Both the position numbers and the translations under genes were made by a program. A DNA stretch of 64,000 nt from Variovorax sp. J22G73 (GTDB taxonomy: Bacteria > Pseudomonadota > Gammaproteobacteria > Burkholderiales > Burkholderiaceae_C). Location of the stretch: contig NZ_JASZYK010000010.1 in the NCBI RefSeq assembly GCF_030317035.1, positions 62,001 to 126,000 on the forward strand. Reading direction: 5' to 3'. Below are positions 50,222-58,971 of the stretch, one piece after another (position 1 is the stretch's first letter; each line of letters starts with the position of its first letter). The notes under the pieces are model-generated. The model worked only from the letters and a program-made list of their open reading frames with translations. It was not told the DNA's origin and searched no databases.

Positions 50222-52866
50222 CACGGCAGGGGCATCGAGAGGTTCAGGAAAACGCCGCGCTGTCGTTCGCGCACGCCGTCGTAGGGATGGCTGGAAATGC
50301 TCAGGCCGTAGCGCAGCGTGAGCTTGGGGCCCAGCTCCCAGCGGTGTTCGTAGCGCAGGCTCCACAGCGGGCCGCTGCCGAAGCCGGCCTGCCGGTAGCT
50401 GCCGCCGCTGAGCTCCACCGCCTGGAAGAACTGGCGGTCGTCGCGCTTCCAGTTGAGCCACTGCGCGCGCACGCCCAGCTCGGTGCTGCTGTCGCTCGAG
50501 GGGTTGAAGTAGGGCGCGTCGACGGCGCGGCCCTGGCCGGCGCCGGTGGTCAGCTTGGTCTCGAGCTGGAAGCCCGGCGTGCTGATCCAGCGTTCGCGCC
50601 AGCCCAGCTCCAGGCCGTCGCGCACGTTGTTGTCGCTGAAGTCCAGGCGCTGGTATTGCAGGTCGAAGCGGCGCGATTCGTTCACCACGTAGCCCACGCT
50701 CGCGCCGGTCTCGCGCGCGCCGATGCCGGCCACGCGCGCCTTCCACGGCAGGTTCTTGCTGTCGCCGTCGTAGGTGGCCGACAGGCGCCAGGCGTCGCTG
50801 GCGCGGTAGTCCAGGCGGCCGGCCACGCTGTTCTGGTACGGGCCGCCGTTCGAATGCTGAAGCGCGCCCTCGGCCAGCCAGGGGCCGCGCTGCCAGCTCA
50901 GCCCGAGGCCGCCGCGCGCCCAGTTGGCGTTGCCGATGTCGGTGTTGCCGCGGCCCAGCGACTGGTCGTAGAACAGCCGCCACTCGTCGTTGATGAGGCC
51001 CGAGCTGAGCCGGCTGTCGACGCGCCACTCGCGGCTGGCAATGGCGGCACCGCCGCGCGAGGCTTCGGCCTCGACGTCCAGCCGCGGGCCGGTGATGGCG
51101 CGGCGCTTGCGCTCCATGTCGCGCACTTCGGCGGTGTCGGGTGCGTCGGCCACCAGCGATTCGGCGCGGCGGCGCGCCTCGCCGTATTCGTCGGCATCGA
51201 GCAACGCCGACACGTGGCCGGTGCGCGCGCTGATGTCGTAGGGCTGGTCGGCCGCCAGCGCCTCGAAGCGCGCCACGGCCGCCTCGGGGTGCTCGCGCAG
51301 CTGCTCGGTCAACGCCGCGCCGTAGCCGTAGCCCGCGTTCATCGGCGCCTCGCGCATGAGCACGTCGAACTCGTGCTGCGCCAGCGCGTGGCGGTCGCCG
51401 TACAGGGTGATCAGGCCGCGCAGGCCGGCCACGTCGGCGTACTGCTCGTTGGGGCGGCGCGCTTCAGGCGCCAGCCGCAGGTAGGCCGGGGTGGCGCCTT
51501 CGAGCCGCTGCAGCAGCGCCTCGGCGTCGTCGAAGCGGCCGGTGTCCTGGTAGGCGTAGACGAGGCCGAAGTACAGCGGGTCGGGCATGGGCACGTCGTC
51601 GCCGCCCTTGGCGACCGCAGCTTCGTACAGCGGCACCGCCTCGATCGAGCGGCGCTCCTGCGCATACGCACGTGCCGCGGCGCCGAGGCCGTAGAACGGC
51701 AGCTCGGTGCCCGCGGCGCGCATGGACTCGTACAGCGCGATGGCGTCCGCGGGGCGCCCGCGCTCGACCAGCGCCAGCAGCCGGTCGGACAGCAACCGCA
51801 CGCGCAATGCGCGCCAGGCCTCGGCCTCCGTGGGCTCGGCCTTCAGCGCGGCGGCATCGGCGCGGGCCAGCGCGGCTTCCTGCCCGGCCAGCACGCGGTC
51901 GAGCGCCACCACGCGCTCGGCGCCCAGGCGCTGGTCGCGTTCGCGGATGGCCCAGCGCAGTTGCTGGCCCAGGGCATCTTGCTGCAGCGTGGAAAGCGCC
52001 AGCGGCGAAAAGCTGCCGGGCCGCGCGCGCTCGGCGGCTTCGGCGTCGCTGAAGGCGCTGGACGCGGCACCGCTCTGCGCGAGCAGAAAGTCGGCTTCAC
52101 GGCGCAGGTCGGCGCGATCGGGCCGCAGGGCGCCAGCCTCGGTGTAGGCGCCCAGCGCCTGCAACGTGTCCTTGTCGGCGCGTGCCAGCGCGGCGCGCAG
52201 CTCCAGCAGGGAAACGCGGTCGTCGAGTTGCTTCGGCGCGGGCTGCGAGAGCGTGTCGTACAGCGCGCGGGCGCCTGCCACGTCGCCGCTGTCGAGCCGC
52301 CAGTACGCCTCGTGCACGCGCGGCTCGCGGGCTTCGGGTTGGCGGGTGCGCCAGAGCTTGACGGCCTCGCCTTGCAACGGCAGGTCGCGGGTGCGCCGCG
52401 CGGCCACGGCCAGCGGGCCCAGCGCGTAGTCGCGCAGGCTCGACAGCGGGAACTGGTGGGCCAGCGCCACGGCCTCGGCGTACTGGCCGTCGGAGGCCGC
52501 GAGGGTGATCGCGTCGGACGCGATGCGGCGCCGCTCAGGTTCGCCGGGTTCTCCGGATGCGCCTTGCGTCCCCTGCGTCCCTTGCGAAGGAGCAAGCCAG
52601 GCCTTCAGCTGCTGCAGCGCCTGCGCGGGCGTGACGCGGCCTCCACGGCGCGCGGCGATCAGCGCGTCGTGCTGCTGTGCGCTGTAAGCAGCTGTGTCCT
52701 GTGCGACCGCGGATGCGCCGGCTGCGGCAGTGCCGGTAACAAGCGGTTGCGCGACGGCAGCCGAGGTACCGAAGGCCAGCACGCAAACGATGGGGGGAAA
52801 TCCTCGCGCTGCTTGTGCGAGGTGACGAGACAACGAACCGGCGAGCGCACGCTTGCGCCCGGCCAT
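50221..52866 (-). CDS. pgaA: PNAG outer membrane porin PgaA
   Basis: 881 residues from the ATG at 52866, chosen because GGAGG lies 7 bp upstream; the frame runs on to 52935. The signal peptide ends near AAVAQ. An N-terminal superhelix of TPR-like repeats (~90-600, e.g. YFGLVYAYQDTGRFDDAEALL and GYGAALTEQLREHPEAAVARFEAL) is followed by a ~290-residue beta-barrel (YDQSLGRGNTDIGNANWARGG onward, ending LNLSMPLP). Known role: exports deacetylated PNAG. A short GTQGTQGASGEPGEPERR low-complexity insert lies before the TPR region. First gene of pgaABCD. Confidence 0.95.
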   Translation of the reverse strand: MAGRKRALAGSLSRHLAQAARGFPPIVCVLAFGTSAAVAQPLVTGTAAAGASAVAQDTAAYSAQQHDALIAARRGGRVTPAQALQQLKAWLAPSQGTQGTQGASGEPGEPERRRIASDAITLAASDGQYAEAVALAHQFPLSSLRDYALGPLAVAARRTRDLPLQGEAVKLWRTRQPEAREPRVHEAYWRLDSGDVAGARALYDTLSQPAPKQLDDRVSLLELRAALARADKDTLQALGAYTEAGALRPDRADLRREADFLLAQSGAASSAFSDAEAAERARPGSFSPLALSTLQQDALGQQLRWAIRERDQRLGAERVVALDRVLAGQEAALARADAAALKAEPTEAEAWRALRVRLLSDRLLALVERGRPADAIALYESMRAAGTELPFYGLGAAARAYAQERRSIEAVPLYEAAVAKGGDDVPMPDPLYFGLVYAYQDTGRFDDAEALLQRLEGATPAYLRLAPEARRPNEQYADVAGLRGLITLYGDRHALAQHEFDVLMREAPMNAGYGYGAALTEQLREHPEAAVARFEALAADQPYDISARTGHVSALLDADEYGEARRRAESLVADAPDTAEVRDMERKRRAITGPRLDVEAEASRGGAAIASREWRVDSRLSSGLINDEWRLFYDQSLGRGNTDIGNANWARGGLGLSWQRGPWLAEGALQHSNGGPYQNSVAGRLDYRASDAWRLSATYDGDSKNLPWKARVAGIGARETGASVGYVVNESRRFDLQYQRLDFSDNNVRDGLELGWRERWISTPGFQLETKLTTGAGQGRAVDAPYFNPSSDSSTELGVRAQWLNWKRDDRQFFQAVELSGGSYRQAGFGSGPLWSLRYEHRWELGPKLTLRYGLSISSHPYDGVRERQRGVFLNLSMPLP

Positions 52867-53009
52867 GACCGTGCCTCCAGCTTTTTTCTGGATGAACACT
52901 CTGCTCCCTTTGACCACACCTTTCGCCCGGCCCACGCCGCCGCGAAAGTCGAACCGCTAAATAGCGAAACACGGGGTGCAACACCACGGTTCTGAAAATT
53001 GACTTGGAA

Positions 53010-53025
53010 TTCACTCTAGAGAGAA
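53010..53025. promoter_or_regulatory. Near-palindromic 16-bp site upstream of the pga operon
   Basis: TTCACTCTAGAGAGAA is a palindrome at 14 of 16 positions around CTCTAGAG. It lies about 145 bp upstream of the pgaA ATG in an AT-rich part of the 296-bp gap between pgaA and the divergent creatininase-family gene, so it could be an operator for either. No matching regulator is encoded nearby. Confidence 0.4.
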
Positions 53026-53162
53026 CTGTTAACAATGGCAAACCAAAGTGCCAGGATTTGGTTGTATCCGTGAACAGATTGGCGTTTTCTGAGTGCCTGC
53101 CGCCTGCTTTTGTCAGACAGAAGCTCCCCGAAATGACCGTGCGTCCGGCCTAAGATCGCGCC

Positions 53163-53993
53163 ATGAATGCTCCCCAGGCCCCTTCGTTGCCCCGTTTCTG
53201 GTCCCAGCTCACCACCCGTGATTTCGGGTCGCTCGACGCCTCGGCCACCGTCGCCGTGCTGCCGCTGGGCGCGACCGAACAGCACGGCCCGCACCTGCCG
53301 CTGGGCGTGGACACGGTGCTGGCCGACGGCATCGTCGCGGCCGCGTTGCCGCTGCTGCCGCCCGAGCTGCCGGTGCTGTTCCTGCCGACCCAGCAGATCG
53401 GCCTGAGCCCCGAGCACGCGCGTTTCGCGGGCACGCTCACGCTGTCGGCCGAGACGCTCATTCGCGTGTGGAACGAAATCGGCGCGGGCGTGGCGCGTGC
53501 CGGCGTGAAGAAGCTGGTGCTGTTCAACGCCCACGGCGGTCACGTGGGCGCCATGGACATCGTGGCGCGCGAACTGCGCGCGGCGCACGGGCTCATCGTG
53601 TACAGCGTGAGCTGGTTCAACCTGCCGCTGGGCGACGCGGGCGCGCAATTCAGCGCGCAGGAGCACCGCTTCGGCGTGCATGCGGGCGAGATCGAGACGT
53701 CGATGATGCTGGCGCTGACGCCGCAGCTGGTGCGAATGAGCGAGGCGAAGGATTTCCGCTCGACCTCGGAGCAGCGCGCGGCCGACTACGCGATCCTCGG
53801 CAACGGCAAGAGCGCGAAGCTCGGCTGGGCCATGGAGGACTACAACGCCCACGGCGCCGCGGGCAACGCGGCGGCTGCGACCGCGGCCAGCGGGCAGGCG
53901 GTGATCGATGCGGCTGCCCGGCAACTGGCGTTGTTGCTGGCGGAGGTTTCCCGGTTGCCGCTGGGTACGGCGAATACGGCGCCGCTGCCCTGA
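53163..53993 (+). CDS. Creatininase-family metal-dependent amidohydrolase
   Basis: 276 residues. The metal-binding signature LPLGATEQHGPHLPLGVDT gives Glu39, His41 and Asp50. FNAHGGHVGAMD supplies another His, and HAGEIETSMML the bridging Glu. This is the complete creatininase/MftE/FAPy-deformylase ligand set. Known reactions include hydrolysis of creatinine and of formamide or amide bonds in heterocycles; the substrate cannot be fixed from sequence. TAAGAT ends 6 bp before the ATG, which would fit a -10 box of a leaderless transcript. It is divergent from the pga operon. Confidence 0.9.
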   Translation: MNAPQAPSLPRFWSQLTTRDFGSLDASATVAVLPLGATEQHGPHLPLGVDTVLADGIVAAALPLLPPELPVLFLPTQQIGLSPEHARFAGTLTLSAETLIRVWNEIGAGVARAGVKKLVLFNAHGGHVGAMDIVARELRAAHGLIVYSVSWFNLPLGDAGAQFSAQEHRFGVHAGEIETSMMLALTPQLVRMSEAKDFRSTSEQRAADYAILGNGKSAKLGWAMEDYNAHGAAGNAAAATAASGQAVIDAAARQLALLLAEVSRLPLGTANTAPLP

Positions 53994-54085
53994 GCGTCTT
54001 GCGTGCGGCCGTTTGCGGTGTTCAGGCCGCGATCACGCCGCTGACGTCATCGTTGTTCACACGTCCCGAATCTGCCAGCCCTCGC

Positions 54086-55057
54086 TCAAGAAGCAGCGCG
54101 TGACAACACCCCGGCAAACATGTCCGAGTCGACATTCCCCCCGCTCACGCTGATGCCCACCGTCTTGCCACGCCAGCGCTCCTGCTGCTGAAGCGCCGCC
54201 GCCAATGCCGCGGCACCGGCGCCTTCGGCCACGTTGTGCGTGTCGCTGAAAAGAATGCGCACGGCATTGGCGATTTCGTCGTCGGTGACCGTGACCACGT
54301 CGTCGGCCTCGCGCAGGATCACCTCGACCGACTCGGGCACCGGCGTGCGGCAGGCCATGCCGTCGGCCAGCCGCGTGGTCACGGGCGACTCGACCGGCTT
54401 GCCCGCGCGGAAGGAATCGCGGTACGCCGTGGCGTGCGCCGACACCACGCCGATGAGCTTCGTCGACACCCCGCAATGCGCGCGCGCCGCCGCAGCAGCG
54501 GCAAAGCCCGAACCCAGGCCGATGGGCACGAACAGCACATCGGGCGGCGTGGCCGACAGCGCTTCGAAGAATTCGACATACGCCGTCGACACCCCGCGCA
54601 CCAGCTCGCGGTGGAACGACGGCACGCGGTGCAACCCGTCGCGCTCGGCCAGCAGGCCCGCGTGCTCGGAGGCCGCCTGGAAGTCGTCGCCATGCTCCAC
54701 CAGCGTGACGCCCAGCGCGCGCATCGCCGCGTTCTTCTCGGTCGAGTTGCCGTGCGGCACCACGATGGTCGCGGCCAGGCCGTGGCGCCGCGTGGCGAAG
54801 CCCACCGACTGGCCGTGGTTGCCGCGCGTGGCGCTGATGGCGTGGCGCACCTCGGGCTGCTCGCGCGCCAATGTTTCGAAGTACGTCAGGCCGCCGCGTA
54901 TCTTGAAGGCACCCGCCGGCGTGTGGTTCTCGTGCTTGGCCCACACCGTGGCGCCCAGGCGCTGCGACAGCAGCGGCCAGGCGTACTGCGGCGTGGCGGG
55001 CATGGCCGCGTGCACGGTGCGCTGCGCGGCTTCGATCTCTTCGCGGGTGAATCTCAC
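54086..55057 (-). CDS. PLP-dependent threonine dehydratase-like enzyme (fold type II)
   Basis: 323 residues. GAFKIRGG contains the PLP lysine, Lys52. SATRGNHGQSVGFATRRHG is the substrate-binding loop, and SVSGGNVD near the C-terminus contacts the PLP ring. There is no C-terminal ACT regulatory domain, so it resembles the catabolic or hydroxy-amino-acid type rather than biosynthetic IlvA. Likely reaction: deamination of threonine, serine or a hydroxy-aspartate analogue to a keto acid. It is the downstream end of the minus-strand amino-acid gene run, 67 bp from the first LysE gene. Confidence 0.9.
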   Translation of the reverse strand: MRFTREEIEAAQRTVHAAMPATPQYAWPLLSQRLGATVWAKHENHTPAGAFKIRGGLTYFETLAREQPEVRHAISATRGNHGQSVGFATRRHGLAATIVVPHGNSTEKNAAMRALGVTLVEHGDDFQAASEHAGLLAERDGLHRVPSFHRELVRGVSTAYVEFFEALSATPPDVLFVPIGLGSGFAAAAAARAHCGVSTKLIGVVSAHATAYRDSFRAGKPVESPVTTRLADGMACRTPVPESVEVILREADDVVTVTDDEIANAVRILFSDTHNVAEGAGAAALAAALQQQERWRGKTVGISVSGGNVDSDMFAGVLSRAAS

Positions 55058-55124
55058 GGGCTTCTTTCGGGTGGGGGTGTTCGGCGGTCAGCGCTGACCG
55101 CCAGCGCTCAGCGAGCGGGGGAAA

Positions 55125-55757
55125 TCACTTGCGTTCGGTCAGCGCCACGCGCACGGCCAAGGCCGCCAGCACGCTGCCCATGACATAGCGCTGCGCGCGC
55201 AGCCAGCCCGCGCTTTGCGACAGCACGGCCGTGATGCTCGCGGCGCCGACGATCATCACCGTGTTGACGGCCGCGCTGGTCGCCATCTGCGCGATGCCCA
55301 GCTGCATGCTCTGCAGCAGCACCGAGCCGCGCTCGGGGTGGATGAACTGCGGAAAGAACGACAGGTAGAACATGGCCACCTTCGGGTTCAGCAGGTTCGT
55401 CAGGAAGCCCATGCGAAACAGCCTGGCGGGCGGGTCGGCCGGCAGCACGCGCGCCTCGAAGGGCGCGTTGCCGCCCGGCTTCACGGCCTGCCACGCCAGC
55501 CACAGAAGGTAGCCCGCGCCGGCCAGTCGAATGGCGTCGAACGCCAGCGGCACGGCCAGCAGCAGCGCGGTGAGCCCGAGCGCGGCGGCGAACAGGTGCA
55601 CGAGGAAAGCCGTGAGCACGCCGCCCAGCGAGATCAGCCCCGCGCGCCGGCCCTGGATGAGCGTGCGCGACACGCAATAGATCATGTTCGGCCCCGGCGT
55701 GAGCGCCAGCAGCAGCGAGGCCAGCGCGAACCAGGCGATTTCGGCGAGGCTGAGCAT
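55125..55757 (-). CDS. LysE/RhtB-family amino-acid exporter (1)
   Basis: 210 residues from the ATG at 55757, beginning two bases after the VOC gene. Six hydrophobic helices, with the family signature LALTPGPNMIYCVSRTLIQGRRAG near the first helix and FLTNLLNPKVAMFYLSFFPQF in the middle. Known role: export of basic, neutral or hydroxy amino acids, or homoserine-lactone-like compounds. It is one of three such exporters in 7.4 kb. Confidence 0.93.
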   Translation of the reverse strand: MLSLAEIAWFALASLLLALTPGPNMIYCVSRTLIQGRRAGLISLGGVLTAFLVHLFAAALGLTALLLAVPLAFDAIRLAGAGYLLWLAWQAVKPGGNAPFEARVLPADPPARLFRMGFLTNLLNPKVAMFYLSFFPQFIHPERGSVLLQSMQLGIAQMATSAAVNTVMIVGAASITAVLSQSAGWLRAQRYVMGSVLAALAVRVALTERK

Positions 55758-55759
55758 GG

Positions 55760-56452
55760 TCAGAGTCCTTTGGATTCGAGCGTGACGGGGCCGCGCGGCG
55801 TGTCGAGCACGGCAATGAGGTTGGGCGGGCCGGCATCGACCGGCATGGTGTGCATGCCCACGGCCTGCAGCGCGGCGGCCAGCGCCGGTGCGCGCGGGTG
55901 CACGGCGCGCAGCGTGCGCATCGCCAGGCCCAAGCCGGGCAGGGCGTCGGTCGGGTGCACAGGGCCCCACTGGATGAGCGTGGGCAGCGCGCCGTAGAAC
56001 AGGCGCTGGCCGTCGTCGCGCACGGTGATCTGCCATTCGAGCCGGCCGGCCGGCGTGTCGCGCGAGGCCTGGATGAGCGGGCCGCGGTCGATGTGCGCAT
56101 GCTCTTCGTGCGCCAGCGCGTGCGTGGCCGCCTGCGCGTCGGGCACGCGGGCCACGAAATGAATCAGCCGCGGCCCGCGCTGCGCGAGCCCGGCCTGCAG
56201 CGCGCTGTCGTCCAGGTCGAACCAGCGGTGCGTGCGCGGGCGCGCTGGCCGCTTGCCCGGTTCGATCGCGATGATTTCCAGGTAGGCCGCCGGAAAGGCG
56301 TCGCTCGCGATGTTCAGCAACCGGTTGTGCGTGCCCATCAGCGGGTGCGTACCGCCGGGCTGCGGCGCAACGCCCAGCGTGGCTTCGCACCAGGCCACGC
56401 CCTCGTCCAGCGAGGCGGCGGCAATCACGAGGTGGTCGAGCTGCGCGTGCAT
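55760..56452 (-). CDS. VOC-family protein (glyoxalase-like domain)
   Basis: 230 residues. LDHLVIAAASLDEGVAWCEATLGVAP is the usual opening of glyoxalase-like (VOC) domains. NRLLNIASDAFPAAYLEIIAIEP and PRLIHFVARVPD are later strands that often carry metal ligands; His7 and Glu61 are candidates. Enzymatic role unknown; members act as dioxygenases, lyases or binding proteins. Packed 2 bp from the LysE-family gene. Confidence 0.85.
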   Translation of the reverse strand: MHAQLDHLVIAAASLDEGVAWCEATLGVAPQPGGTHPLMGTHNRLLNIASDAFPAAYLEIIAIEPGKRPARPRTHRWFDLDDSALQAGLAQRGPRLIHFVARVPDAQAATHALAHEEHAHIDRGPLIQASRDTPAGRLEWQITVRDDGQRLFYGALPTLIQWGPVHPTDALPGLGLAMRTLRAVHPRAPALAAALQAVGMHTMPVDAGPPNLIAVLDTPRGPVTLESKGL

Positions 56453-56500
56453 GGTGCGGGGGTCTCCTTGTGGGGCGCTTGCGTTTGTCTCGCGTGATTT

Positions 56501-57433
56501 CTAGAGCGTGACGTGGCCGTCGACGCAGGTCACGGCGTCGCCGCCGACCCAGATCTTGCCGGCGGCGTCGCGCTCGATGTACACGCGCCCTGCGCGGCCC
56601 AGGCACTGGCCCTGCGCGGCCAGGTAGCGCTCGGGCATGTGGCCGTCGGCGATCAGCCATTCGGCCAGGCTCGCGTTCAGGCTGCCGGTGACCGGGTCTT
56701 CCTGCACGCCGATGGGCTCGGCGAAGGCGCGCACCTCGAGGTCGATCTTCGCGCCGTCTTCGTTGGGCGTGGCGGGCCGGTTGCCGAAGGCGCGCGCCTC
56801 GCGGTTGGAGCGGCCGATGAGCAGCGAGGTGTCGTGCGCCAGCGGCAGCCCGGCCACGCCGGCCTTCACGCCCAGCTCCTTCAGCGCGCGGTGGTCGGGC
56901 TGCAGCGCGAGCACGGCGTCGGCGTCGTTGACCAGCAGGCCGAACCACACGGGGCCGTTGTCCAGCACCTGCGCCGCGACGATCTGCTGCGCCTTCAGGC
57001 CCAGCGCGCCGGCCACCTTGGCCAGCAGCGCGGGGCTCGGTGCGCTGCGCCTGAGCGGCGGCGCACCGAAGGCCAGCCGCGTGCCTTCGCGGCGCAGCGG
57101 CACCAGGCCGGCGCCGCATTGCTGCACCACCTGTCCGGCCGCCTTGGGCTTGCCGCCGGCCTGCAGCCAGGCATGGCAGCTGCCGATGGTCGGGTGGCCG
57201 GCAAAGGGCAGCTCGCCGCCGGGCGTGAAGATGCGCACGCGGTAGTCGGCCGCGGGGTCGGTCGGCGGCAGCAGGAAGGTGGTTTCCGACAGGTTGGTCC
57301 ACCGCGCGAAGCGCTGCATGGCCTCGTCGTCGAGGTCCTGGCCGTCGATGACCACCGCGAGCGGGTTGCCGTAGTAGGCGGTGGCGGTGAAGACGTCGAC
57401 TTGCTTGAAGGGGCGGGATTTCATGGGGTTCAT
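56501..57433 (-). CDS. PhzF-family isomerase/epimerase (1)
   Basis: 310 residues from the ATG at 57433, which overlaps the GST stop in an ATGA; a second ATG at 57424 (MKSRPF) is equally possible. Duplicated hot-dog-like fold: VDVFTATAYYGNPLAVV, NLSETTF with the catalytic Glu of PhzF, PGGELPFAGHPTIGS, and in the second half EDPVTGSLNASLAEWL. PhzF isomerises 2,3-dihydro-3-hydroxyanthranilate in phenazine synthesis, but there are no other phenazine genes here and most homologues have unknown substrates. Confidence 0.9.
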   Translation of the reverse strand: MNPMKSRPFKQVDVFTATAYYGNPLAVVIDGQDLDDEAMQRFARWTNLSETTFLLPPTDPAADYRVRIFTPGGELPFAGHPTIGSCHAWLQAGGKPKAAGQVVQQCGAGLVPLRREGTRLAFGAPPLRRSAPSPALLAKVAGALGLKAQQIVAAQVLDNGPVWFGLLVNDADAVLALQPDHRALKELGVKAGVAGLPLAHDTSLLIGRSNREARAFGNRPATPNEDGAKIDLEVRAFAEPIGVQEDPVTGSLNASLAEWLIADGHMPERYLAAQGQCLGRAGRVYIERDAAGKIWVGGDAVTCVDGHVTL

Positions 57434-58071
57434 TCGAGGGTCAGGTCGAGCACGCCGCGCGCGCCCGGGCGGGAAAGAAGTTCGGCATACCAGCGCTCCA
57501 CGTTCGGCCAGGCCGGGCGGCGGTACTCGGCCGCGGGCAGGCCGAACCAGCGGTGCGCCTCGCAGCCGACCGGAATGTCGGCCATGGTGAAGCTGTCGCC
57601 GCCCATGAAGGCGCGCTGGCCGAGGTGCGCGTCGAGCATGGCGAACAGCGCCTCGCTCTCGCGCACCGAGGCGTCGATGAGCGGCTGCCTGCGCTCGGCC
57701 GGCGGCGTGCGCACCCATTGCACGAAGGCGTCGCGGCTCGCGCGGTTGAGCGTGGTCTGCTGCCAGTCCATCCAGCGCTCGGCGTCGAAGCGCGCGGGCA
57801 GCGCGCTCGGGTAGAAGGTGCCGTGCGAATGCTTGGCGCACAGGTAGCGCACGATCACGTTCGACTCCCACAGCGTGACGCGCTCGTCGCCCTCGCCGTC
57901 GTCGATGGCGGGCACCATGGCGTTCGGGTTGAGCGCCAGGTATTCGGGCGTCTGCACCACGCCGAACTTGCCGCCGGCCTCGGTGCGCTGGAAGTCGAGC
58001 CCGAGCTCCTGCGCGCACCACACCACCTTGCGGACGTTGATCGAGCTGATGCGGCCCCAGATGTTGAGCAT
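57430..58071 (-). CDS. Glutathione S-transferase-like protein
   Basis: 213 residues from the ATG at 58071 (MLNIWGRISSINVRKVVW). Thioredoxin-like N-terminal domain with PNAMVPAIDDG and the Glu-Ser pair (LWESNVIVRYL) that holds the glutathione gamma-glutamyl group. The all-helical C-terminal domain contains FMGGDSFTMADIPVG. Role: glutathione conjugation or reduction; substrate unknown. Overlaps the PhzF-family gene by 4 bp, so the two are probably co-translated. Confidence 0.93.
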   Translation of the reverse strand: MLNIWGRISSINVRKVVWCAQELGLDFQRTEAGGKFGVVQTPEYLALNPNAMVPAIDDGEGDERVTLWESNVIVRYLCAKHSHGTFYPSALPARFDAERWMDWQQTTLNRASRDAFVQWVRTPPAERRQPLIDASVRESEALFAMLDAHLGQRAFMGGDSFTMADIPVGCEAHRWFGLPAAEYRRPAWPNVERWYAELLSRPGARGVLDLTLE

Positions 58072-58108
58072 GGTTGTCTTCTCTCTCGTTTTTCGTTGAT
58101 GGATCGGT

Positions 58109-58960
58109 TCAGTTCGCCATGACGCGCGCGGTGCCCGACACGCGCACCGAGCTGCCGGCTTCGGGCGCGATGTCTGCGCGCAACCTCGACAGCATGCCCA
58201 TGTCTTCGCCCTGCACCACGTCGATGGCACCGCCGTGCGGCCAACCGATGTCGCGCAGGTAGCCGGCCAGCGCGGCGGTGGCGGCGCCGGTCGCGGGGTC
58301 TTCGTAGACGCCGCCGGAGGCGAAGGGGTTGCGGGTGTGAAAGCGTTGCGTGCTCTCGGCATGGACCAGCACGACGGTCGTGAGGCCGGCGCCGTTCATC
58401 AGCGCGCGACCGGCTTCGAGTTCGTAGCGCATGGCCGACAGCAGCGTGCGGGTCTTCAGCGCCAGCACCAGGTGATCGGCGCCCGCATGCGCGACGGCCG
58501 GCGCAATGCGCGGGTCGAGGTCGTCGGGCCCGTAGCCGAACACGCCGAGCGCCTGCGAGACCAGTTGGGGCGATGCGGCCGCGCTGCGCGTGGGCGGCGA
58601 CTGCAATGCGGCGGCCACCAGGGCGCCGTCGCGCCGGCCTTCGACGGTGATGCGCGCATGGTTGAGCGTCAGCGCGAACACGCCGTCGCCGTGCCGCAGC
58701 GCAAGCGCAGCGCCCAGCGCGATGGTCGCGTGGCCGCAGAACGGCACCTCCGTCTGCGGCGAGAAGTAGCGCACGCGCCAGCCGTCGTCGGTGCGCGCGG
58801 CGAAGGCGGTTTCCGAGAAGCCGACCTCGGCGGCCAGCGCCTGCATGCGTGCCGTGTCGGGCAATGCATCTGCTGCATTGCGTGCATCTTCGATCACGAC
58901 GCCGGCGGGGTTGCCGCCCGTCTCGCCATCGGAGAAGGCTGCGATCTTCAGGACATTCAT
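58109..58960 (-). CDS. PhzF-family isomerase/epimerase (2)
   Basis: 283 residues from the ATG at 58960 (MNVLKIAAFSDG). Two related halves: GNPAGVVI, VGFSETAF with the catalytic Glu, TEVPFCGHATIALG, and YEDPATGAATAALAGYL. It is clearly a paralogue of the PhzF-type gene 1.5 kb downstream but not a recent duplicate, since only the motifs agree. Function unknown. It lies 12 bp downstream of the second LysE exporter. Confidence 0.9.
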   Translation of the reverse strand: MNVLKIAAFSDGETGGNPAGVVIEDARNAADALPDTARMQALAAEVGFSETAFAARTDDGWRVRYFSPQTEVPFCGHATIALGAALALRHGDGVFALTLNHARITVEGRRDGALVAAALQSPPTRSAAASPQLVSQALGVFGYGPDDLDPRIAPAVAHAGADHLVLALKTRTLLSAMRYELEAGRALMNGAGLTTVVLVHAESTQRFHTRNPFASGGVYEDPATGAATAALAGYLRDIGWPHGGAIDVVQGEDMGMLSRLRADIAPEAGSSVRVSGTARVMAN

Positions 58961-58971
58961 GGGTTTCTTTC

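Noticed and set aside
53151..53162. Promoter -10 (TAAGAT) of a leaderless creatininase-family transcript
   Set aside because: Plausible, but no -35 element is visible at 17-18 bp, so it is mentioned in the gene entry and not called separately.
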